NCBI GenBank assembly: GCA_963754285.1
Contig: CAVWFN010000008.1
Location: forward strand, 124,001-188,000
Source of the DNA: RYN-133 sp963754285
GTDB lineage: Bacteria > Actinomycetota > Actinomycetes > Mycobacteriales > Jatrophihabitantaceae
DNA length: 64,000 nt
Direction: 5' to 3'
Part shown: positions 17,764 to 25,406 of the stretch, piece after piece
Layout: every line of letters begins with the position of its first letter
How positions within the stretch are numbered: position 1 is the first letter of the stretch
Program-made: the position numbers and the translations under genes
The notes under the pieces: model-generated
What the model was told of the DNA's origin: nothing
What the model saw: only the letters and a program-made list of their open reading frames with translations
The model's database searches: none

Positions 17764-19221
17764 ATGAGCCAGAGCAGCGAGACGAAACCGTCGGCGAACA
17801 TCGGGGTCAGCGGGCTGGCGGTCATGGGTCGAAATCTCGCCCGCAACCTGGCCCGCCACGGCCACACGGTCGCCCTGCACAACCGCACCACCGCCCGTAC
17901 CGAGTCCCTCGTCGAGCAGCACGGGGACGAGGGCACCTTCGTCGCGTCGGCATCGATGGCCGAGTTCGTCGCTTCGCTCGAGCGTCCGCGCGCGGTGATC
18001 GTCATGGTCAAGGCCGGTCAACCGACCGACGACGTGATCGAGGAACTCGTCCCCCTGCTCGACGAGGACGACATCGTCATCGACTGCGGCAACGCCCACT
18101 TCCAGGACACCCGCCGCCGCGAGGAGTACCTGCGCGAGAAGGGCATCCACTTCGTCGGTTGCGGCGTGTCCGGCGGCGAGGAGGGCGCGCTGCTGGGGCC
18201 GTCGATCATGCCTGGCGGCTCGAAGCAGTCCTACGAGAAGCTCGGGCCGATCCTCGAATCGATCGCGGCGCAGGTCGACGGCACGCCGTGCTGCGTCCAC
18301 GTCGGCCCGGACGGTGCCGGGCATTTCGTGAAGATGGTGCACAACGGCATCGAGTACGCCGACATGCAGCTGATCGCCGAGGCCTACGACCTGCTGCGCG
18401 CCGGGCTCGGCGCCTCCCCCGCCGAGATCGCCGAGATCTTCCGCGACTGGAACGAGGGTGATCTCGAGTCGTTCCTCATCGAGATCACCGCCAACGTGCT
18501 CGCGCAGACGGACGAGGCCACCGGCGGCGCGTTTGTCGACGTCGTCCTCGATCAGGCCGAGCAGAAGGGGACGGGTCGCTGGACGGTGCAGAGCGCGCTC
18601 GACCTCGGCGTCCCGATCACCGGCATCGCCGAGGCGACCTTCGCCCGCGCGCTGTCCGGGCACGCCGAGCAGCGCAAGCCGGCGCGCGAGGCCTTCGGCT
18701 CGGAGACCGGCAACCTCGACAGCGGCGACCGCGACGCGTTCATCGCCGACGTGCGCCGCGCGCTCTACGCCTCCAAGGTCGTGGCCTACGCGCAGGGCTT
18801 CGATCAGATCATCGCGGGATCCAAGGAGTACGACTGGTCGGTCGACCCTGGAGCGATGGCCACGATCTGGCGCGGCGGCTGCATCATCCGGGCGCGATTC
18901 CTCAACCGCATCCGCGAGGCGTACGAGGCCGATCCAGACCTGCCGTCCCTGCTGGTTGCGCCGTATTTCGCCGATGCGGTCAAGGACGGCGTCGACTCGT
19001 GGCGTCGGGTCGTTTCGGGCGCGGCGCTGGCCGGCATCCCGACCCCGGCGTTCTCGTCCTCGCTCGCGTACTACGACGCACTTCGACGCGACCGGCTGCC
19101 GGCCGCGTTGATCCAAGGTCTGCGTGACAACTTCGGCGCGCATACGTACCGGCGGACCGACAAGGACGGCGCGTTCCACGTCGAGTGGGCCGGCGACAAG
19201 AAGGAGCACCCCGCGGATTGA
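17764..19221 (+). CDS. gndA: 6-phosphogluconate dehydrogenase, decarboxylating, long NADP type
   Basis: Oxidative pentose-phosphate pathway: 6-phosphogluconate to ribulose-5-phosphate, CO2 and NADPH. 485 residues, the length of the NADP type. Visible are GVSGLAVMGRNLARNLARHGH (Rossmann), IDCGNAHFQDTRRRE, GCGVSGGEEGALLGPSIMPGG, HFVKMVHNGIEYADMQLIAE (catalytic Lys), DQAEQKGTGRWTVQSALDLGVP, IWRGGCIIRARFL and a C-terminal RDNFGAHTYRRTD. ATG 17764; TACGTT at 17751-17756 is 7 nt upstream, suggesting a leaderless mRNA. A second, short-type gnd lies at 21166-22185. Confidence 0.94.
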   Translation: MSQSSETKPSANIGVSGLAVMGRNLARNLARHGHTVALHNRTTARTESLVEQHGDEGTFVASASMAEFVASLERPRAVIVMVKAGQPTDDVIEELVPLLDEDDIVIDCGNAHFQDTRRREEYLREKGIHFVGCGVSGGEEGALLGPSIMPGGSKQSYEKLGPILESIAAQVDGTPCCVHVGPDGAGHFVKMVHNGIEYADMQLIAEAYDLLRAGLGASPAEIAEIFRDWNEGDLESFLIEITANVLAQTDEATGGAFVDVVLDQAEQKGTGRWTVQSALDLGVPITGIAEATFARALSGHAEQRKPAREAFGSETGNLDSGDRDAFIADVRRALYASKVVAYAQGFDQIIAGSKEYDWSVDPGAMATIWRGGCIIRARFLNRIREAYEADPDLPSLLVAPYFADAVKDGVDSWRRVVSGAALAGIPTPAFSSSLAYYDALRRDRLPAALIQGLRDNFGAHTYRRTDKDGAFHVEWAGDKKEHPAD

Positions 19222-19310
19222 TCGGGTTGAGGTTTTGTGTGGCAAATGTGCCGCAAATCCTGCCCGATTGACGCTCCCCCACTGACTGCGACGCCATTAT
19301 TCTGCGGCGT

Positions 19311-21152
19311 GTGATTGCCCGGCTGCGCTATCGGCTGGACCAGGCGCTGGCACGCAGTGCGCTCATGGTCATGGGTTACCTCGCCGCGCTCACGCTGGTG
19401 ATCACGGTCGTCGCGGCCGGCATTCTCACCACGTTGCACCTGTCCGGTGTCAACGGCGGCCCGAAACTCGGCTTCGCCGAGGCGTTCTGGCAGTCGCTGT
19501 TGCGCATGCTCGGCAAGGGAGCGTTCGCGTCCGATCAAGAGTGGACGACGCGCGCGCTGAATCTCGTCGTGACGCTGGCAGGCATCTTCCTCGCCGGCGC
19601 CCTCATCGCGTTGATCTCGGCCGCGGTCAACCAGCGCATCGCCCGGCTGCGCCGCGGCCGGTCACCCGTCCTCGAGAGCGGGCACACCCTGGTGCTGGGC
19701 TGGTCGCCTCGCCTGCCGGTCATCTTGTCCGAACTCGTCATCGCCAACGCCGACCGCCGGCGCCCGGCCCTTGTCGTGCTCGCCAACCGGGCGCAGGACG
19801 ACATGGAGGACGACCTGCACAAGCGCGTGCCGCACACGGGCAACACCCGCGTCGTGTGCCGCACCGGCGATCCCGGACGCCAGGCCGACCTCGACCTCGT
19901 GAATGTGCGCGGCGCACGGTCGGTCATCGTCTTGAACGGCACCGACGGGGACGCGGGAGTCGTGCGGGCGGTGCTTGCTGTGCGGGGGTTCGAGAGCGGC
20001 GTCGCCGGGCTGCACATCGTCGCCGAACTCACTGACGCCGTGCATGCCGCGGCATTGCGCGCGCTCACCGACAACTCGGTCGTGACCGTGCAGGGCGACG
20101 CGGTGATCAGCGAGGTGACGGCGCAAGCGTGCTTCCAGGACGGGCTGGCAGCAGTGTTTCGCGAGCTGCTCGGCTTCGAGGGAAACGAACTGCACATCCG
20201 CGCGATCCCCGAACTCGTCGGGCACACCTACCGCGAGGCGATGGGAGCGTTCGACCACTGCTCGGTCGTCGGGGTGTCTCGCGCCGGCGTCGTCCGGCTC
20301 AATCCGCCCGGTGACGTCGTGTTCGTCTCCGGCGACCAGGTCGTGGTGATCGCGGCCAACGAGGCGTCGGTGAAATGCACCGGCTTCACCCCAGCGCCGG
20401 CCGCCACCACCGAGGCTGCACCTCCGTTCGCGCAGCCGGTCGAGCACGTCGCGCTGGTCGGCTGGAGCTCGCTCGGGACGAAGATGGTCGGCGACCTGGA
20501 CCTGGTGCTCGCATCGGGTTCGGTCATCGATGTACTTGTCGACCCGGGATTCGTCACCGCCGCCGAGGTGACGCTGCCGCCGCTGGCGAACATCAAGGTC
20601 GACGTCCACGAACTGGGGGACGGGCCTACGGCCGTCCTCGAGATGATCAGCGCGCACAGCTACGACCACGCCATCGTGCTCAGCTACCGCAACGAACTGT
20701 CGGCCGAGCAGGCCGACGCACTCACGCTGCTGATGTTGCTCACGCTGCACAAGGCGCGCGCCACCGGCGCCGTCACCACCAGAGTCGTCGCCGAGATGCG
20801 CGACCGGGCCAACGTCGCGATCGCACGCACGATCGAGGTCGACGACTTCATCGTCAGCGACGAGCTGTCGAGTCTCATGCTCGCCCAGGTGTCCGAGCGC
20901 GGCGAGCTCGATGCGGTCTTCCACGACCTGTTCAACGCGTCGGGGTGCGTGCTCACGCTGCGTCCCGCGCCGTTGTACGCCGGACCGGACGGAGCCAGCT
21001 GGCCGGCCGTCGTGTCGGCAGCGTCGCAACGGAGCGAGAGCGCGATCGGCTACCGACTTGCCGGCGAGGCGACCGTGCTCAACCCCTCCAAATCGCGTCA
21101 GGTCGCTCTCGGCGAGGCCGACACCGTGCTCGTCCTCGCGCGCCGCGGTTAG
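19311..21152 (+). CDS. CASTOR/POLLUX-related putative ion channel with RCK/TrkA-N domains
   Basis: 613 residues. Two N-terminal hydrophobic segments (about 17-43 and 83-106) flank a short pore-loop-like stretch (AFWQSLLRMLGKGAF). Then come two RCK-like Rossmann modules, the first beginning HTLVLGWSPRLPVILSEL and the second HVALVGWSSLGTKMVGDL, each with an alternating beta-alpha pattern and RTGDP and VTVQGDAVISEVTAQA segments. This is the bacterial arrangement related to plant CASTOR/POLLUX channels; ion specificity is not readable. GTG 19311 chosen; TATTCT at 19298-19303 lies 7 nt upstream (leaderless). Confidence 0.85.
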   Translation: MIARLRYRLDQALARSALMVMGYLAALTLVITVVAAGILTTLHLSGVNGGPKLGFAEAFWQSLLRMLGKGAFASDQEWTTRALNLVVTLAGIFLAGALIALISAAVNQRIARLRRGRSPVLESGHTLVLGWSPRLPVILSELVIANADRRRPALVVLANRAQDDMEDDLHKRVPHTGNTRVVCRTGDPGRQADLDLVNVRGARSVIVLNGTDGDAGVVRAVLAVRGFESGVAGLHIVAELTDAVHAAALRALTDNSVVTVQGDAVISEVTAQACFQDGLAAVFRELLGFEGNELHIRAIPELVGHTYREAMGAFDHCSVVGVSRAGVVRLNPPGDVVFVSGDQVVVIAANEASVKCTGFTPAPAATTEAAPPFAQPVEHVALVGWSSLGTKMVGDLDLVLASGSVIDVLVDPGFVTAAEVTLPPLANIKVDVHELGDGPTAVLEMISAHSYDHAIVLSYRNELSAEQADALTLLMLLTLHKARATGAVTTRVVAEMRDRANVAIARTIEVDDFIVSDELSSLMLAQVSERGELDAVFHDLFNASGCVLTLRPAPLYAGPDGASWPAVVSAASQRSESAIGYRLAGEATVLNPSKSRQVALGEADTVLVLARRG

Positions 21153-21165
21153 GCCGCAACGCCGG

Positions 21166-22185
21166 TTACTCGCCTGTGGGTAGCTCCACGTGTCCGCCGA
21201 AGGCCTGGCGCATGGCCGAAAGAAGCTTGTCCGCGTAGATGGCCTCGCCGCGGCTGCTGAACCGAGCGAACAGTGACGCCGACAGCACCGGGACGGGGAC
21301 GCCCTCGTCGATCGCGGCCTTGACCGTCCAACGACCTTCGCCGGAGTCGGACACCCGGCCGGCGAGCTTGTCGAGGTCGGGATTGGCGTGCAACGCGCCG
21401 GCAGTCAGGTCGAGCAGCCACGACGCGACGACCGAGCCGCGCCGCCACACCTCGGTCACCTTCGCGATGTCGAGGTCGTACATGTAGTACTGCGGCTGGT
21501 CCATCGGCGTGGTCTCGGCCGAGTGCTCTTCGGCCTGCTTGCCGGCGTTCGCGTGGTGCAACACGTTGAGGCCCTCGGCGTAGGCGGCCATCATGCCGTA
21601 CTCGATGCCGTTGTGGACCATCTTCACGAAGTGGCCCGCGCCCACCGGGCCGCAGTGCAGGTAGCCCTGTTCCTCGCGCGCCACCGGGCCGCGCCGGCCC
21701 GGGGTGCGCTCGGCCCCTTCGGAGCCCGGGGCGATGGACGCAAAGATCGGATCCAGGTGCTGCACGACCTTCTGCTCGCCGCCGATCATCAGGCAGTACC
21801 CGCGATCAAGCCCCCACACGCCACCGCTCGTCCCGACGTCGACGTAGTGGATGCCCTTCGGCTTCAGCGCTGCGGCGCGGTCGATGTCTTCGCGGTAGTT
21901 CGAGTTGCCGCCGTTGATGATGATGTCGCCGTCCTCCAACAGGTCGGCCAGTTGCTCGACGACCTGGTCGGTGATCCCGGCTGGGATCATCACCCACGCA
22001 GCGCGCGGCTTCTCGAGCTTGTCCACGAACTCCTTGAGCGTGCGGGCACCGATCGCGCCCTCCTTCTCGAGCTGCGCGACCGTGTCGGCGTTCGTGTCGA
22101 ACGCGACGGTCGTGTGGCCGTCGCGCATGATGCGCCGCACGATGTTCGCGCCCATTCGGCCGAGGCCGACCATTCCCAGCTGCAT
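21166..22185 (-). CDS. gnd: 6-phosphogluconate dehydrogenase, short (GntZ-like) type
   Basis: 339 residues, 145 shorter than the protein at 17764-19221 and from the other branch of the family, which usually prefers NAD. Landmarks are LGMVGLGRMGANIVRRIMRDGH, NGGNSNYREDI, DVGTSGGVWGLDRGYCLMIGG, HFVKMVHNGIEYGMMAAYAEG (catalytic Lys) and VSDSGEGRWTVKAAIDEGVPVPV. It starts 1 nt after the pgi stop, so it is the last gene of a tight minus-strand operon with pgi. Cofactor preference is inferred from subfamily only. Confidence 0.92.
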   Translation of the reverse strand: MQLGMVGLGRMGANIVRRIMRDGHTTVAFDTNADTVAQLEKEGAIGARTLKEFVDKLEKPRAAWVMIPAGITDQVVEQLADLLEDGDIIINGGNSNYREDIDRAAALKPKGIHYVDVGTSGGVWGLDRGYCLMIGGEQKVVQHLDPIFASIAPGSEGAERTPGRRGPVAREEQGYLHCGPVGAGHFVKMVHNGIEYGMMAAYAEGLNVLHHANAGKQAEEHSAETTPMDQPQYYMYDLDIAKVTEVWRRGSVVASWLLDLTAGALHANPDLDKLAGRVSDSGEGRWTVKAAIDEGVPVPVLSASLFARFSSRGEAIYADKLLSAMRQAFGGHVELPTGE

Positions 22186-22186
22186 G

Positions 22187-23863
22187 TCAGTGCTCCTTCC
22201 GAGCGCTGCGATACCGGCGGATCAGGGTGTTCGTCGAGCTGTCGTGCTGCAGATCGGGTTCTTCGTCGGCCTCGAGTTCGGCCGCCACCGTCTTCGCGAG
22301 GACCTTGCCGAGTTCGACTCCCCACTGATCGAAGGAGTTCACGCCCCACACCGTCCCCTGCACGAAGACGCTGTGCTCGTAGAGCGCGACCAGCGAACCC
22401 AACGCGTGCGGGGTGAGCCGCTCCAGCAACAGCGTGTTGGACGGGCGGTTGCCCTCGAACACGCGATGCGGCACCAGCCAGTCGGCGGTGCCTTCGGCCT
22501 CGACCTGTTGGGCGGTCTTGCCGAAGGCGAGCGCTTCGGTCTGTGCGAACACGTTGGCGTTCAGCAGGTCGTGATGATCACCCAGCGGGTTGAGCGTGTG
22601 CGTGAAGCCGATGAAGTCGCACGGGATGAGTTCGGTGCCTTGGTGGATGAGTTGGTAGAAGCTGTGCTGCCCGTTCGTTCCGGGTTCGCCCCAGTAGACC
22701 GGGCCGGTCGCGTAGTCGACCCGCTCGCCGGCCAGCGTGACGTGCTTGCCGTTCGACTCCATCGTCAGCTGCTGCAGGTAGGCGGGGAACCGTTTCAGGT
22801 ACTGGTCGTACGGCAGGACGGCCTGGGTCTGGCAGCCGAAGAAGTCGGTGTACCAGACGGTCAACAGTCCGAGCAGCACCGGCAGGTTCGCGCTGAACGG
22901 TGCGGTGCGGAAGTGCTCGTCCATGGCGTGGAAGCCCTCGAGCATCTCGCGGAAGTTCTTCGGTCCGATCGCGAGCATCGTCGACAGACCGATCGCGGAG
23001 TCCATCGAGTAACGTCCGCCGACCCAGTCCCAGAACCCGAACATGTTCATGACGTCGATGCCGAACGACTCGACTGCCTCGGAGTTGGTCGACACGGCGA
23101 CGAAGTGCCGCGCGACAGCTGCCTTGTCGCCGAGCGCGGCGAGTATCCAGTCGCGGGCGGTGTTCGCGTTGGTCATCGTCTCGAGCGTGGTGAACGTCTT
23201 GGACGAGACGATGAACAGCGTCTCGGCGGGGTCGAGGTCGCGGGTTGCCTCGGCGAAGTCGGTGCCGTCGACGTTGCTCACGAACCGGAAGGTGAGGCTG
23301 CGGTCGCTGTAGTGCTTGAGCGCTTCGTAGGCCATGACCGGCCCGAGGTCGGATCCGCCGATGCCGATGTTGACGATGTTGCGGATCCGCTGCTTGGTGT
23401 AGCCCAGCCACCGGCCGGATCGCACGTTGTCGGCGAACTCGGTCATCCGGCCGAGAACCTCGTGCACGGCAGGGACGACATCGATGCCGTCGACCTTGAT
23501 CCGCTCACCCGACGGCGCACGCAACGCGACATGCAACACGGCTCGGTCTTCGGTGAGGTTGATCTTCTCGCCGCTGTACATCGCATCGATGCGAGCGCGG
23601 AGGCCGGATTGTTCGGCGAGTTCGACGAGCAGGCTCATGGTCTCGTCGGTGACGCGGTTCTTGGAGTAGTCGAGATAGATGCCGACGGCGTCGAGGCAAA
23701 GTCGCTCGCCGCGGTCGTCGTCATCGGCGAACAAATCGCGCAGATGCTTGGTGCGAAGGCTCTCGTAATGCTCGGTAAGGGCTGCCCAGGCCGGACGGTC
23801 GCGAAGCGGCGTTCCGATGGCTGACTCCATAAGCCATGAGTACCAGAACCCCGCGCTGTTCAT
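22187..23863 (-). CDS. pgi: Glucose-6-phosphate isomerase
   Basis: Interconverts glucose-6-P and fructose-6-P. 558 residues with both PGI signatures: around FIVSSKTFTTLETMTNA, and GANR-region equivalents VWGVNSFDQWGVELGK at the C-terminus; VNIGIGGSDLGPVM and GTNGQHSFYQLIHQG (catalytic Glu/His region) are clear. ATG at 23863 overlaps the VLRF1 stop as ATGA, so I favour it over the internal ATG at 23830. It is followed at once by gnd, linking glycolysis entry and pentose-phosphate flux in one operon. Confidence 0.96.
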   Translation of the reverse strand: MNSAGFWYSWLMESAIGTPLRDRPAWAALTEHYESLRTKHLRDLFADDDDRGERLCLDAVGIYLDYSKNRVTDETMSLLVELAEQSGLRARIDAMYSGEKINLTEDRAVLHVALRAPSGERIKVDGIDVVPAVHEVLGRMTEFADNVRSGRWLGYTKQRIRNIVNIGIGGSDLGPVMAYEALKHYSDRSLTFRFVSNVDGTDFAEATRDLDPAETLFIVSSKTFTTLETMTNANTARDWILAALGDKAAVARHFVAVSTNSEAVESFGIDVMNMFGFWDWVGGRYSMDSAIGLSTMLAIGPKNFREMLEGFHAMDEHFRTAPFSANLPVLLGLLTVWYTDFFGCQTQAVLPYDQYLKRFPAYLQQLTMESNGKHVTLAGERVDYATGPVYWGEPGTNGQHSFYQLIHQGTELIPCDFIGFTHTLNPLGDHHDLLNANVFAQTEALAFGKTAQQVEAEGTADWLVPHRVFEGNRPSNTLLLERLTPHALGSLVALYEHSVFVQGTVWGVNSFDQWGVELGKVLAKTVAAELEADEEPDLQHDSSTNTLIRRYRSARKEH

Positions 23864-24492
23864 AACGGCGGATCGGTGACCGTGATCCGTACCGTCAGGA
23901 ACTGTTCAGGTGTCGCGGCGAGTACTCGCAGCTTGGGATCCTTGATCGCGAGCCAGGGTGGCCGAACCAGCGCCTCGAGCCCGGTCAGGCGGCGGTCGGC
24001 GAGCACCGTACGGACTGCCGGGCGGTCGCCGCCTGCGATCACCGCGTCGAGATGCCCGGCGAGCAGGATGCGTGCCGCAACGTCCGCCGCTTCCGCGAAC
24101 GCGGCGCTGGCCTGGTTCGCGCGACGCCGCGCATAGCGGTGCTGCGACCAACCGCCGGCCTTGGTCGTGCCCTGCACGTAGGTCGAGTCGACCTTCGAGG
24201 TCTCGAGCTCGGCACCGAGGAAGACGCCGACCGCGTAGCCGCTGCGGCGCACGAGCAGGACGCCCACCCGGCGCTCGCGGCGAACGTGCGTGATGAGGTC
24301 GGCGATCTTCGTCCCGTTCAACGGCGGGAACGGCACCTCGATCGCGGCGATCGCCCCGTCGGCAGCCGTGAGCGAGACCTGGGTTGCGGTGACGTCGGGG
24401 GTGTACGGGCCGTGCCGGTCGGCGAAGCCGTCGATCCAGCGCAACAACCGTCCGGTGGCGACCGAGACGATGCGGGGCTGCGGCGCGGTCAG
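23860..24492 (-). CDS. Actinobacterial VLRF1-family putative release factor / peptidyl-tRNA hydrolase
   Basis: About 210 residues resembling the actinobacterial acVLRF1 family, a relative of the Vms1/eRF1-like fold that acts on peptidyl-tRNA of stalled ribosomes. Diagnostic stretches are LLRWIDGFADRHG, VLLVRRSGYAVGVF, SKVDSTYVQGTTKAGGWSQHRYARRRANQA (the GxxKxGGxSQxRxxRRR core with the catalytic Gln position) and GGDRPAVRTVL. There is no ATG/GTG near the expected N-terminus; CTG at 24492 overlaps the upstream TGA and has AAGGA 9 nt before it, so a CTG start is proposed. GTG at 24525 is the alternative. Overlaps pgi by 4 nt. Confidence 0.82.
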   Translation of the reverse strand: MTAPQPRIVSVATGRLLRWIDGFADRHGPYTPDVTATQVSLTAADGAIAAIEVPFPPLNGTKIADLITHVRRERRVGVLLVRRSGYAVGVFLGAELETSKVDSTYVQGTTKAGGWSQHRYARRRANQASAAFAEAADVAARILLAGHLDAVIAGGDRPAVRTVLADRRLTGLEALVRPPWLAIKDPKLRVLAATPEQFLTVRITVTDPPL

Positions 24493-25403
24493 CTGGTGAT
24501 GTCCTTGCGGTCGAAGCGCAGCCACGCCACCGCGAAGAACAGCGAGGCGTACACGAGGGCGCAGCCCGTCCCACGCAGCATGTCGTCCCAGCTCACCGGT
24601 GACGACAGCACGTCCGTCCACGAGTACTGCCAGTGCGTCGGGAGATAGTGCCGGTACGGGTCGAGCGCGGTGATCTGGTCGAGGATGTTCGACACGACCA
24701 CCAGCATCACCGCGCCGCCGACTGCCCCGAGCGGGTTGTCGACGCTCACGCTCAGCAGGAACGCGAGCGCTGCGACGACGAGCATCTGGCCACAGACGTA
24801 GGCGACGACGACAAGCAGTCGCCACAGCGAATCGACCGTGTCGAACGTGCCGCCGAGCGGCGACCGCGCCGGCGCGAAGCCGAAGAACATGCCGCCGACG
24901 AGGTACGACCACAGCGGCAGCAGCAGGTTCGCGAGCACGCACAGGGCGCCGGCCACGATGAGCTTCTGCCGTAACAGCCGCGATCGAGGCACAGGTTGCG
25001 CGAGCAGGTAGCGCAGCGATGCCCAGCTCGCCTCGCTGGCCACCGTGTCACCGCAGAACAGGGCGACCACGACCACGAGCAGGAAACCGACGGATGCGTA
25101 CTCGGTGAACAGGGCGAAGTTCGCCGACCCCGACGATGCGAGCGACACGAGTGCACCGGCGTTGTCGCCCGGTGCGGGGCCACCGCCGAGCTTGAATGCG
25201 AGCGCGATGATGACCGGCAGGACGATCAGCAGCAGCACGACGATCTGGGTGCGACGCCGTTTGATCTGCCGCGCGAACTCGACCCGCAGGCGCAGTGTGC
25301 GACCCGGATCGAACTGCGGCGCACTGCCCGGGTCGAGCGTCAGCAACCGGTCGTGGATGCCGCGTCGCGTGGGGGCGACCTTGGACAGCTCTCGCTCGGT
25401 CAT
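24489..25403 (-). CDS. ABC transporter permease (ABC-2 type)
   Basis: 304 residues with six hydrophobic segments after a cytoplasmic N-terminus of about 55 residues (RLRVEFARQIKRRRTQIVVLLLIVLP begins the first). It carries the ABC-2 pattern of a large loop after helix 1, then VALFCGDTVASEASWASLRYLLAQPVPR, the usual EXE/ASLRYLL segment. It starts 3 nt after the ATPase-fusion gene and overlaps the VLRF1 gene. It is presumably the membrane partner of the ATPase domain encoded just upstream; substrate unknown. Confidence 0.88.
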   Translation of the reverse strand: MTERELSKVAPTRRGIHDRLLTLDPGSAPQFDPGRTLRLRVEFARQIKRRRTQIVVLLLIVLPVIIALAFKLGGGPAPGDNAGALVSLASSGSANFALFTEYASVGFLLVVVVALFCGDTVASEASWASLRYLLAQPVPRSRLLRQKLIVAGALCVLANLLLPLWSYLVGGMFFGFAPARSPLGGTFDTVDSLWRLLVVVAYVCGQMLVVAALAFLLSVSVDNPLGAVGGAVMLVVVSNILDQITALDPYRHYLPTHWQYSWTDVLSSPVSWDDMLRGTGCALVYASLFFAVAWLRFDRKDITS

Positions 25404-25406
25404 GGG

